Translations under genes and position numbers: made by a program
Source of the DNA: Azadirachta indica
Lineage: Eukaryota; Streptophyta; Magnoliopsida; Sapindales; Meliaceae
DNA length: 64,000 nt
NCBI GenBank assembly: GCA_022749755.1
Contig: CM040446.1
Coordinates: 6,316,966-6,380,965 of the forward strand
Direction: 5' to 3'
Shown here: positions 12,987 to 24,770 of the stretch, piece by piece
How the letters are laid out: each line of letters opens with the position of its first letter
How positions within the stretch are numbered: position 1 is the first letter of the stretch
The notes under the pieces: generated by a model
What the model was told of the DNA's origin: nothing
What the model saw: the letters and a program-made list of their open reading frames with translations, nothing else
The model's database searches: none

Positions 12987-13196
12987 CCAAAGGGGGAGAA
13001 AATATATGTTTATTTTAAAGAAAACCCCTTGCGTTATATTTGTATTAATTGAGCTTGAGTTTGTGGAGTAAATAAATGCCTTTGATTGGAGTTATGGTAG
13101 AGTTGAAATAAGCAAAATATAAAAATGTTTGTTTTTGTACTTGTGCTTGGACTAGTTTTTTGTATGGGGAGGTTTTGCTCAAATTTATAGGGGGAG
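12987..13196 (+). other. Multiple polypurine tracts upstream of a copia 3' LTR
   Basis: CCAAAGGGGGAGAA at 12987-13000 (in the context GATGATGCCAAAGGGGGAG) and AGGGGGAG at 13189-13196 are polypurine tracts. Several tracts in the region before the 3' LTR are a known Sirevirus trait. They prime plus-strand synthesis in active elements. Here they mark the orientation of a dead one. The small open frame at 12818-13018 that spans the first tract is not considered a gene. Confidence 0.7.
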
Positions 13197-13265
13197 CCGT
13201 TTTCATTATCTTTAAGAAGATCTATATATTGTTCACCTATTTTGTCATCATTAAAAAAAGAATAT

Positions 13266-14425
13266 TATTGACCTTAGTGTCACACAAACTTGGATTTTGA
13301 TGATCACATAGTATGCCACCTAATCCAAAAAAATGGAAAAGACAATCAAGTTCAAATCAAAAGATTCAAGACACAAGCTTAGTATTTTACTTTGTTTTGT
13401 ACTTATATGCTTGTGTATGCTGTCTTCATAAGCTCAAGAATTTTCAAATATAAATGTTTTAAGATTTGAAAATTGTACCAAATTGCAAGGTTTTGGTATC
13501 TTGAAAAGCAAACTAAAAAGCAAAGTTTTCAAACCTTTCAAAAAAACCTGTTTATTTGATCTAAACTGAACAAATATGTTGAGATTTAAAAACCAAACTA
13601 AATTGTAACATTTTTGAAACCCTTAAAAATAGACAAAATTGCAAAGTTTTCAACTCTTTTAAAAAACCAATTTATTTGATTTGAACCCGTTCCAACCTGA
13701 TTCAGTTAAATCAGTTGACCCTTTTTGAAGCAAAATGTTTGCATGGGTTGGGTCCAAACCAATCAACCGTTTTAACCATGCCAGTAAACCTAAATTTTGG
13801 AAGTTTTTGAATTTTAAAATCTCAACAGCTAGTTTTTGACCTAATTATAAATTTAAGACTTTCTATTCATCATTTAACATTCTTGGCCATATTTTTTTAA
13901 AATCCTAAGTGCTTACAATGTTCAAAAAATTATTCTTGAGCTTAAATTCATTACACACTCATTTAGACCTCCAAAATCATTCCTTATACTATCTATATTT
14001 GTGAGAGATTAACTTGTAAGTGATCCATTCTTCTTTATTCGATTTTTGTTTGTAAAAAAGTGGAAGAATGGGTCTTTCAATTGATTGACATTGTAATTGA
14101 ACATTAGATTTTCAATTGATTGAGATTGTAATTGAGATTGCAAACACTTATAAGGGTTGAAGGGTACCATAATCCGTTGATTGTATCTTAAAGTCTCTTG
14201 GCATTAAAACTTGGTTTTAGTGAAATCTTCAAGTGGTGCTTGAAGGAGTGAATGTAAGTTGAGTATTTGCCAAACTATTGTAAATCTAGTGTTCAATCTC
14301 TCAATTCTATTTCTCTTTACACCCATTCCATACATTGTATTTTGTGTATTTGAGCTGTTATTCAAATTTGTTGTTAATAATTGTTAAAAACTTAATTTAG
14401 CCCCTTCCTCCCTTGTGTTGCATAT
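13266..14425 (+). mobile_element. Copia/Sirevirus-like 3' LTR, plus orientation
   Basis: This starts at a decayed TATTGACCTTAGTGTCACAC after TTTGTCATCATTAAAAAAAG and ends near CCCTTGTGTTGCA. It is the inverted partner of the LTR at 11645-12652. It follows the polypurine tracts and lies downstream of the Sirevirus-like pol remnant, so it is probably that element's 3' LTR. The right boundary is approximate. Confidence 0.75.
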
Positions 14426-14849
14426 TGAGATTTCATTGACTGCAATAGATATTTGTTGGAATTCACTTCAAACCTTAAAACAACTTCCAACAACATTCTA
14501 AATTTGAGAATCTAGTTACTATACATGCAAACGTGCAAATCACACCTTAATATCTTATTTTTGCTAATTGCATTGACAAAATCTTTAAAAAAAATACATT
14601 TTGCAAATGTTCACATTTTTTACCAATCCAAACCAATAAAATTGAAAATTCTTACTTGAGTCTTGTGATGAGAGAATTAGGTAATTAGAAAAACTTTTTT
14701 TTTTTGATTTTGTAGAAAAATTATGATTAAATTGGGTAAAATTAGATTTAGAGTTTAGGAGAATTAAGAATGGGAGTTGAAGGTTTATTGGGGGAGTTGG
14801 AAATTAGGGAAATTAGGGAGGGAAATTGGCATTATTTCATGAAGAGGGG

Positions 14850-15540
14850 ATAAAATCATCTAAATTTATGTTTTTTAGAATAGTTTTAAAATTAAAAATT
14901 ATTGTTGGACATTTTTGAAATACCATTTCTAGTTTTGGATAGTTTTGTAAATTTCTCAAGTTTCTAACGCCAATAAAAAATTCTTATAACACCTAATTTT
15001 TTACAGCATTTGTAAATTGTTAAATTTAAACATTTTTAACGATTGAAATTAAATCTGATATATGTAACTATTACATAATTAATGCACATGTGAGATATAA
15101 TCTTAACAGTTGAAAGTATTTAAATCCAATGATTAATAAATTATGTAAGAAAATGTATAAAATTGAAGCGCGAGTGATCTTTCCCCTTAATAACATAACT
15201 TAAATCTCTCGCTAATCTGGTTATTAGAGAAGTTTGAATTCCAAATCTCTTGTGCTACTTCAAGAGACTTTATCAATTAAACTAATTAACATTTTCATAT
15301 ATTTATCTCTTGTTTGGTAACAAAATAATGAGCATAAATGAACAATGAAGCTATTGCCACCAGTTTAGTTTTCTTATTAAACCTTGATTCTTATTTATAA
15401 TTTTCTTATGATCAGCAACACATTCTCTAAAGTTTGGAAAAGGTAGAGTTTAATTTAGTAATTTTAAATATGGGGTAGATATCCTCTTAAACTTTAAGAA
15501 AGTGATGTATACTTTGAGATTATAATACCAATAAGAAACT
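14850..15540. repeat. Dispersed repeat block, partner at 34.86-35.28 kb
   Basis: The part at 14855-14970 (CTAGTTTTGGATAGTTT) matches 34865-34985 in direct orientation. The part at 15220-15530 (TTGGTAACAAAATAATGAG) matches 34985-35280 in inverted orientation. No protein similarity was recognised. A MITE copy sits between the two parts here. From 14426 to 14850 I see only AT-rich sequence. Confidence 0.6.
14990..15190. mobile_element. MITE family member 1
   Basis: This is a 200 bp AT-rich element with TGTAAATTGTTAAATTTAAA near one end and AATGTATAAAATT near the other. Related copies lie at 35310-36020 (interrupted) and 51398-51580. It has no coding capacity. Confidence 0.55.
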
Positions 15541-15779
15541 TCCTATACCTTTAATTAATATGAATTTGTTTATTAAAGTTTCTATCATTTTCAAATAAAC
15601 AATAATAACTCATTATCATTTTTATTTTACAAATTAAAAACAGCTAATATACTTAGTGGCATAAAATTATTTAAACACTTTTAAACGAAATAAAATAATG
15701 AATAACTAAATAAATACATTCAATTGAATTATTTTACAATATTCACAGATTTTATGAATTAGCTATAAGGGGATATATT

Positions 15780-16800
15780 GGGGGACAAACAATATATCCC
15801 TTGGCATTTTAAAAAGTCAAAATACCCCATTGACTTTTAAGAAAATTTTGAGATCTTTCTTGAACTACTATTTTTACTTTAAATTTATTATTTTATCCTT
15901 CAACTATTAAAAAACATATAAAATAAATATATTACCCTTATTTTTATTTTACAATAACCAATATAATTTTATTCTAATATTTAAATTTAAAAGTAATAAA
16001 AATATTTTGATCCTTAGTTTTCTCCTTCCAAATTTGTTATCAAACTTTTTGACAATATTAATTATATATAATTTTTAAAAATCATTTATTTAAAATAGTC
16101 TTATTTTTAAAAATTTTGTATAACTAATTATTTTCATAATTATTCAGACAATAAAATAAGAATATTACTATTATTATTAAGACAAATTTTATATTGTAAA
16201 ATATTTTACAACTAATATTACATAATTTTTAAAATAAACCATTCTACAATATTAAAATAAGAATAATTAATACTATTAAAATAAAATAAGAATATCAAAT
16301 TTTTCAAAAAATATTTATTATATATAATTTTTAAAATAGTATGATTATATTGGTTATTACTAAAAATAACAATAATATGGTTATTTATATGTTTTTTAGT
16401 AGTTAAGAGATAAAATAATCAATTTAAAATAGCGAGAATGTTTATTACCCCCCTAATTTTTGAACTAATGTCTCATTATCTCCTATATTTTCTTTAATAT
16501 CCTATCCTCCCCTTGAGTTTTAATTTTACCCTTCACTATTTCAAATATTTTCAATTTTACTATTTTGTAAACCGATTGAACCGAAAAATAAAATCAAAAA
16601 AAATAAGACTCGGGTGGTTGATGGGGGTATTAGAATAAATATAGGAGGGTAATAGAGTATTGGCTCACAAATTAGGGGGCAATAGGCATTCTCCTTTTAA
16701 AGTAAGAATAATAGTTTCATACGGTATCCTAATATTTCTTTAAAAATCAAGGGGTATTTTAACTTTCTAAAAAGTCAAGCAGGTTTATTGCTTTTCTCTA
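15780..16800. mobile_element. Long inverted-repeat element with a nested MITE
   Basis: The left arm (from about 15785: AAAAAGTCAAAATACCCC, CTTTAAATTTATTATTTTATC, AAAAAACATATAAA) is found as its reverse complement in the right arm ending near 16790. The right arm is broken by a 260 bp MITE. Without that insertion the element is about 760 bp. It has no coding content, and the family is unknown. Confidence 0.75.
16434..16693. mobile_element. 260 bp MITE nested in a long inverted repeat
   Basis: The terminal inverted repeats are GAGAATGTTTATTACCCCCC and, on the other strand, GAGAATGCCTATTGCCCCC. They stay similar for about 70 bp. The insertion is flanked by TTTAAAA and TTTTAAA, where the opposite arm of the host repeat has a single TTTAAA. 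This supports a target-site duplication of about 6-7 bp. Confidence 0.8.
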
Positions 16801-16979
16801 AAAACATGTGAGCAAAGTACAACATCCCTAAATAAAATTACATAATAGTTCAAGTACAAAACTAGTTAACAACTTCCCTTTTTTCTTTCTTTTTTATTTA
16901 ATAATTTTTTAAACTCACATAGATTCCTTTTTTCTATAGAACAAAATTTGTTTAATAAACTCAAAATAATTATAAAATA

Positions 16980-17350
16980 ACTAGAGGCGGCAAACAGATC
17001 GGTTGGACTTGCAAAATGGAAAACCTAAGCGAGCTCATATGTTAGGCCAGCCTAGGTATACACCACGGTCTTGCTAAGCTGACCTGAGCCCGCTTCAAAA
17101 TTTTGAAGCCTGACACGACCCATGAACGCTCGTGCTTGAGCTGACCTGCAAGCCTTGCTGGTTTAGCCCTTAAGGTGATTGATCATAACTAACTTTTATA
17201 AATAAACAAAAAAAATGTACAATTTGAAGCAGGCTGCACCAAGCTCGTGCTTCGGCTGACCAGAGGGGCCTATTGGGCTTGCCCACAAGCCGATTGACCA
17301 TGGTTGAGTTTTGTAAATAAAAAAAAAATCTATAATTTGAAGGAATTCAA
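16980..17350. repeat. Decayed GC-richer repeat, possibly hAT-like
   Basis: This is an island of higher GC in AT-rich surroundings. It begins TAGAGGCGGCAAACAGATCG and holds two copies of a GACC-rich, CTTGC-containing segment, each followed by ATTGA/ATAA and TTTTxTAAATAAA. This composition is typical of common plant hAT-type non-autonomous repeats starting TAGGGGTGGCAAAC. No transposase is present. Confidence 0.4.
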
Positions 17351-17924
17351 ACACAAGATAGGCCTATATGGTAATAACTTTACCGTTGCACCACTCACAT
17401 TCATTTATAAATTATATAAATAAACAATATTTAGCAAAAGTATATATTTAATTTATATTATTAAAAATATCATTTTAAATTGTTGTATTGATTAAAAAAG
17501 GTTTCTAAGACAATTTAAATTTAATGACAATTATTATTATCATTAATAATAATTTAACCTTTAACAATTATTAAAAATAATTTTAAATTATTATATTGAT
17601 ATAAAATAATTTTATCATTTAAATTATTTTAAATTATAAATTACTTTATCTAATATAAAATTTTATAAAATGAAGAATATAAAAATCAAAATTCCAAATA
17701 TCACAAATTTAATACTAAAGGCTAATAAATCCATAAAAATAAAAAAAAAATATTGCATATAACATTAACAATCATTCAAATAATTTATATTTGTGAAAAA
17801 TATTGTCACTTGTAATAGACAACTAGTGATTGTAAGGGAAAGCTATAGTGTAGGGGTGACTCATATTGTTTTTAGATTTAATATTTAAAAGTTTATATAA
17901 TAATTAATTTTGCAATTGTATCTA

Positions 17925-18960
17925 TTAAACTTAACATAATTTTTAAAAAATATTAAATTTATTGATTTGCATACATATTTAAAATATTTAACAAAAATTA
18001 TCTTCTACAATTAATTTATTATTAAAAAAAATTTGTCATCAATTTTTAATTTTTCATTAAATCTTTAATATAAATTAAATTCATCATATCTTTTTAATAA
18101 TAATAAATTAAATTTTCATACGTAAAATTACCATTTTACATATTATCAAAATAATATAATAAAAATAAATATTTGATTTTTCACAAAATAATTGATGAAA
18201 ATAAAATAATTGATAACAATCATTTGCACCCTCACTTAATCAATCAAATCATACTGACCCACTAGTCGTTGTTTGATGGAGCTTCTTTCTACAATCCTAG
18301 TCCTCGAGTTGACTCCTCACCTTTTGTTAACAAGTTCAGCAGAAGAAAGAGATCATAAAAAATTAAATAAAAAGATAATTAATTACATTTAGATTATAAC
18401 CAAATATATATTGACATATAGAATGAAAAATATATAATATGATGTCAATCATATTTAATAATTTACATAAATGTTATTCTATTAATAATTATAATTAAAA
18501 TATAGTTATTTAATATTATAATAATAAATGAATATTTTAAGGTAAAATTTCTAAATCAAAACAAATTTTAAATTTCAATATTAAATTTTAATTTCAAATT
18601 TCAAAATAAAATTTTATTTTTAAATTTTAAAATCAAATATCATTTTCAAATTTTAAAATCAAAAACTATAGCCATCAGAGTTTTTTTGACCATTGGGTTG
18701 AATTCTACTGCTTATGGAGCACAAAAACAATAAAAATTATAATTTTTTAATTAAATTGATGATTGTTGTCAATTTATTTATTTTTGTTATATTATTTTAA
18801 TGATACGTGAAATGACGATTCCACATCTAAAAATTAAATATTGATGATATTTTTTAATAATAAATTAAAAAGTGATAATTGTTGGAACTAATTTTTTTTA
18901 AATACTTTAAATATGTAATTAAATCAATAAATTTAATATTTTGATAGATAAATGCAGTTG
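17925..18960. repeat. Long inverted repeat (third foldback)
   Basis: The arm at 17925-18235 (AATATTAAATTTATTGATTT, AATTTATTATTAAAAAA, AAAATAATATAA, GACAACAATCAT-like end) is the reverse complement of 18745-18960. The 500 bp centre is AT-rich without a gene. It is probably a non-autonomous DNA element. Ends and target site are unresolved. Confidence 0.65.
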
Positions 18961-20470
18961 GTCTAGTGATAAGATTGTTATTTTCGACCTTTTTACCATC
19001 TCTAGAAATAATTGAGAAAAAATATCATCGATAACAAAGCTAGTTAAGAAAAGAAATTGCATTTTTTACAATTGCTTTCTTGTTACTAATTTCTAATTGG
19101 CCATGATTATGCCAACTGCTTACATCTGCTAACTACTCAACTCTTTCTTGGTAACAAACCGTACACAGTGGTTTAAATGAACAGAAAGGGATTCAACCTT
19201 TTCCTTACGAGTCATTGTACTGCCAAGATATCACTAGAAATAATCATGGGGTACAAAATTTGTCTAAAATACTTTATTTGCCTTCTTGTGACCAAAAATA
19301 TTTTAAAATTTTGACAAATGAAAATTGTAAATGGACATAAGGATAATTCGTAAGTCCTTCTTAGTTGATTGAAACAATTCAATTTTTGTAAGACCTTTTG
19401 AAATCCGATAAGAATATTCAAGGGATGATATGAATGTAATTTTAAATATTTGAAAAATAAAATTATACTATAATTTTAATTAACCAATTAAACAAATTAC
19501 AACAAAGCTAAAATAGAATTTGATTCAATCTTTAAAGATGTAGTGAGTAGTCAAATAAAAATGGTAATTTAAGCATAAACAATTAAGCAATAGTAAGAGT
19601 TTATCTAATATAATCTTTTAAATAGAATCTTTTAAAGTATAATTTTTACTCGTAAAATTTTTATAAATGTTATTTTTTATAAAAATTTATTAATTATTTA
19701 ATTAGCACAGATAATTTTTTATAAAATTTAAGTAATTATTTTAATTAATAAATTTTTAATGTTATATTTTAAAGGAATAATATAAGATATTTAAAATAAA
19801 GAAATAGAATTTTAAAAAATTTTACGTATCTTTTCAAAAAAGTGAAAAAAATTATATCACAAAAAAAAAAATTTTTTTATTTCTTTTAATGGATAAAAAA
19901 TAATTTTTTTAATTATTAAAAATCTTTTTTTTTTATATCAATTAAACAATATAAAAAAATTTATTATTAAAAAAAATTATTTTAATTAATAAAAAAGTTA
20001 AATCTAAACAAGTAATAAGTCTTTAACAACTGAATTCGAAAGCAATCTGACCAAAGAAAGAGAAAAGTACAATCGATTTATTAATTGATACAGAAGTAAA
20101 TGAGTTGATTTAAAAGTAAAAAGAAAGAAAGGGAGAAGAAAAGTAGAATTTCATTTGATCTAAACAATGCAAAGGAAAAGTAGACCAACAATTGACGATG
20201 GCGCAACAAAGTCCACTGGGGTTTCTCTATTTGTCTGTCCCTCAAAAAGTCAAAATATAAATTGTTTATAGGAGATATAATTTAGGGATTTCAACTTCAC
20301 AAAAATTTATTCATAACTTTTAATTATGTCAAAATACTCCATATTTTGATAATTAACATGATACAGTGACTCGAAAAATTAATCATGTTATAAATGGGGT
20401 TGACGAGTTTAAGAAACCAAATCCAAGCACGAATAGTTAATCATACTATTAATGTCATTGATAGTAAAAT
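18961..20470. other. AT-rich intergenic region
   Basis: The sequence is long A/T runs with small self-complementary stretches around 19600-19800. No gene or defined element was recognised. The open frame at 19212-19421 has no supporting feature. Confidence 0.5.
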
Positions 20471-20718
20471 CACATCAAAATATGCCATGAAATTAAGAAC
20501 ACAGGAATATAGAAGAGTTACAGGTAGGAGAACCTAAAACATGGATTGCAAATTTCAGCGAAACATGGGTTGCAGGTAGGAGAAGCTAAGCCAAAAACCG
20601 ACCAAAAACCTTAATGCAAAATTCCAGAGTTTTACTTCATGCTAAAGCAAAGCAGGGATTTGATACTGCCTGAAATTTTTCGGACACAGTTGTAGTTTAC
20701 TGGTACAACCGAAAGTGA

Positions 20719-23700
20719 TCATTTGCCGGGCTCAGTTGTTGATTCTGTCCCAGGATTGCTAAGAAGAATTTCTTGGGGCAGTAGGTTGCACTTGATATTC
20801 AGTTCTTCAAACATTTTCTTCAGCTCGATGACCAGCTCAGTTCTCCGTTTGTTCTTCTCTCCAAATTCTTGGAATGTAATTGTGTGAGTAAAATAGAGAG
20901 CAATCTTTATCTTGTTCACATTCTCAATTTCTTGCACCACCACCGAGTGGTTAGGGTACCAATATTGCGGATTTTCCTCCAAATAGCTGACCAAAGAATC
21001 ACAGGCAAAAATCAAAATGTCAGTTTTTAAGGGCAAAAGACAAGTTATAACACTTCAAAATCAAACAAGAGTGCAAAATAAAAAGGCAATTTACCAGTTT
21101 GCATAAAACTTTGCTACATATACCAAGTACGAATGGGGTTACAGTCAACTTACTTCTTTATTTTGTCTTTCAGCAACCCAATCTTCTCAATTGGTGTCAC
21201 AAAATCAATATGGAATATCACTCCATCGCTCATATCTGGACTTCTATTATAATTGCCGATGGGTCTTGTAGACAACACTGAATTTGGATAATATATCTTC
21301 TCGTTGGTAAGCTTCAAGAAAACTGTTGTTAATATGTTCATTTCCTCAACAAGCAACTGCAAGTCAAAACATATTAATCAGACTTACGTCGAACTTCCAT
21401 AATATAAAGAAATAAGAAAGTCTTTTTAAGTAGTTACCGGAACGCCATCAATGACACAACGGTCACCAACATCAAATGGATGCATTATAAATACGAATAT
21501 GATAGCTTCAAATACAGTCTTGCAAGTGTTCTTAAACATAAAACCTGCCACCATAAGTTGCGATGAGAGGACGACAATAACTTTTGTTGTAGCAATTTCC
21601 GCTAACAGGAGCCATAAAATAAGGGTCACAACAATCACGATCCCTGTCACTAGCTTGTTCAATTGCTTTACAGCAGTGTTTGTGTCATTTAAAGCATGTG
21701 CTAGTGTTTTTCGATCTTTGTAAACCTTCAGCTGCAAAAAATTTAAAGATGCATGTTACTAACAGAATATCTGCTGATGTAACAAAGCTCTTTTTCTCTG
21801 TAACACAGAAACAGAGCTAGCTACATCAAGTACATTGTAAACTTGTTCATTCCCGTGTGTACTTCAAAACTTGAAGCATAATAGACTAAATTCTCTTTTC
21901 CTTCTCAATCTTATCAGCAGTCATCTGGAGTCTCAATAATGTGACAGTTTATTCGTTGCGTAATTTTAACTCAATCTAACATTGAGAAGTAGATTAGAAA
22001 AATGCAGTCATATATGAAGGTGAAAGAACTGAAAGGATTAATAAAAAAGGTGGACTTTCGTGAAGTAAACGAACGATCTTACCACCCAGTCTGTTAGAGC
22101 CTTCTTATCAATTCGTCCCCTCTCCCATCCTTCGATTAATGGAAACACAAGCTCCACCTCCTCCTTAATCATAAATCTCAAGAGGTCATCTTCCTCGATG
22201 TACCTATCCGTAAGGACAAAATTTTCAGGAAATATATATAGAGAGAAAGAGAGAAGGGGAAAACAACAACAGCATAGTAAAAGCACCGGAAAAAGGGAAA
22301 AATATCTCACTTGCCACCAGGCTGAGCAACATTCCTAAAAATGTTGTAGGCTGCAGCTCTTGCTTCCATCTCATTGGTAATTTCCTTATCTGTTTGTTCA
22401 CCCCCATCATTTATACTTTCATCCAAGGTTTTTGAGATTGTGGACAGCCCCGAATTCATGATTGCATCTACCAACACCTCCATAGTCCAAGTCGAAACTT
22501 TCTCTCGCTTCATTTTATGAACCTTTCCCATATCGATAATCTTAGTTTCATTTTTGTCTTTTCCGTTTATTTTACTCCTGATGCTCAGTTGACCAAAGCT
22601 TGGAGATCTACCAACCATCTCAGCCACCTCAATCAGCCGAGACCCTGAAAGGGTCTGGAGAACATACTGATGAAAGATTGATTCTTGAATTCTATCAAAG
22701 AATCTATTGACATGGAAGTTAGAAGCTAAGATCTTCAGCAACAAAGTTTTCAACAGCCACAGAAAGGCCCCAATGAGAACTGTAACAAGAGTCCCGGTTA
22801 TAATTTCCAAGACCTTGGTGGCAACCTTTGAATGCTTGACCCCACGATTAAACAACAAGACCCAAGTCAGAAGAACCAAAGCCAGCCAAATGAAAACCTG
22901 AACACTTTTCTTCAAACCATGAACAAAATAAAGCACTTTCTTCCTCAGCAAAAAGTTCATCTCAATAAAGAAAACAATAACATGCATAATCCAGTTGGTC
23001 ACCATCATCCCGGAAAATGTCACTAAGACAAGCACACACCACTTCCAAATCTCCAACCCCCAAATCATAGACTTTTCCCATTTGTCCACAGTCAAACTAG
23101 CTACTAAACACCCCACAATGAGAAAGAAAGCAACCCACTGAATTAACACAACAGTTGTCACGCGCTTACGCTTTTCTTTAATCAATTCAACTTTTTTACA
23201 AATCTCCTCCTCATCGTCCTCTCCTGGTCCTCCAGGGGCAAAAGAATTTGTCCTAACACTTGAATTAATGGACTTGTTATTGGATGATGCCCTACCAAAC
23301 GAATTCTGTGAATTCGCCGCAAACTGTTCTCGCAATGTTAATTCATCATTCTCTTCTTCAATTGTATCATTATAAGATGGTTCTACAAATCTTGACTTAG
23401 GTTTTGAGTACACTGACCTTGCGAGTGACCTTCTACGAGTCAGGTTATCATTCGTGGTAGGGATTTTTGGTGGCTTTCCTCGGCTTGGACTATATCTTGC
23501 ACCTTCAAGTGAAGGGCAACTCATTGGCACTGATTTCACCGCAAAATCAGCAGCACTAACTGCTTCTGTTGATGCTTCTGAAAAAGACCCTTTTGAGTTA
23601 TCGGTGTCTGCACTGGCTTTTGGGGATTCATCGCCAGAAATTTTTATGATAACTTCATTTCCATTCTCCCTTTTCTTCTCCGACATGACTGCTTCACCAC

Positions 23701-23728
23701 CGTTTTGAGCCTTCGCTTTAGCATCCAT
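20719..23728 (-). CDS. MSL10: MSL10-like mechanosensitive channel, copy B
   Basis: This is an inverted duplicate of copies A and C, encoding a MscS-like plasma-membrane channel. Exons on the minus strand are 22311-23728, 22083-22203, 21438-21731, 21154-21356 and 20719-20986. They join in frame to 767 residues, two codons shorter than A and C because of a 6 bp deletion before the GGPGEDDEEE acidic stretch. All six membrane helices and the MHPFDVGDRC end of helix 6 are intact. Residue 580 is lysine (FMFKN) where copy A has glycine. Exon 3 starts with CTG (Leu) where A and C have GTG (Val). Ten bases just before the ATG are missing relative to A and C, and the 5' UTR donor reads GTACCC instead of GTAAGC. 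Translation could therefore differ even though the frame is open. Confidence 0.95.
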
Positions 23729-24770
23729 CTAACATTATAGCAAAACACACGAAGTTTGCTACCAGTCAATAGATCAGCCGGAAACAGACTTAAAAAAAAT
23801 AAATAAATAAAAAATAGGAAACTTTTAAACATTCATAGACAAAGCAAATTTCCTTCCGAGCTTAAAAGTGGCGGTAAACTTGATAATCTCTCTATTAAAC
23901 TTAGTTTATTCTTTGTAAAAGTACAGTTACCTTCGCGCCAAATATACCATAAATACAAACTTTACATAGTAATAATAAAACTAATCTTACTGCCGGGTAC
24001 CGGAATATATTCCGCCACTACTGGCCGGTAAGTTTTGCATACACAGAGAATCCACAGAGAAATACACTGAAGTAGTGACCAAATGCGGAGACACCTTCCA
24101 AGTAATATATAGCTCTAAATAAAGTAAACAATGAAAGTACAACTGGGCAAGATCAGTACGATCGAAATAGCGTCAGTCTTGCTGAATCAGATAGACATAT
24201 ATTTTATGCGAGAATCATAGATAAAAGCGCATGTCAGAAATAGCATTGGTCATAAATTTCGTGCGGGAAAGTTACAGTATTAATACTATTTTTTAAGTGG
24301 GAATATGGTAATCTGTGAAATAATCACGTGTGACTGTAATTAATACAATATAATATACAAAATATTCAGAAAAAATTCAGGATCCCAACCATGGTTTGCT
24401 GCATTAATCCAAAAATAATAAAAAAAAAGTACTAGGGTTTGAAAAACTGTAGTTTTGTGCATTGAGATTCAAACGTTTATAAGCCTTTAATAATTAATTA
24501 TGAAAATGAATTAAAATATTATATCACTAGATTTATGCATATCAACGTTGGATTTGAGTTTAGAATATCCAACAACAGATACGCTATGAAATAAGTTTAT
24601 TTTTCAATTCTTAAATACTTCATACCATTCCATATTTTATTGAAAATCGAACACACGTACATATATCATTTAGAATTTCAATATTATTTTAGATAGCCAG
24701 GTGATGTCTGTCTGAATCAGCACGTGCTTTTGGACTTATTTCGGCAAAATAATGTGTTGACACCAGATTT
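23729..24770 (-). promoter_or_regulatory. Duplicated 5' flank of MSL copy B
   Basis: This aligns with the flanks of A and C on the opposite strand. The probable 5' UTR intron would be 23759-24000, but its donor is GTACCC. An upstream ATG at 23832 opens a 62-codon frame that overlaps the main start out of frame. The flank contains the shared GGCGGAATATATTCCG segment. Homology with copy C continues to about 24770 (CTGATTCAGACAGAC on the minus strand) and then ends, marking a duplication edge. Confidence 0.55.

Noticed and set aside
12818..13018. Small gene ending in DDAKGGE
   Set aside because: The end is the Sirevirus polypurine context read in one frame, part of the element's non-coding 3' region.
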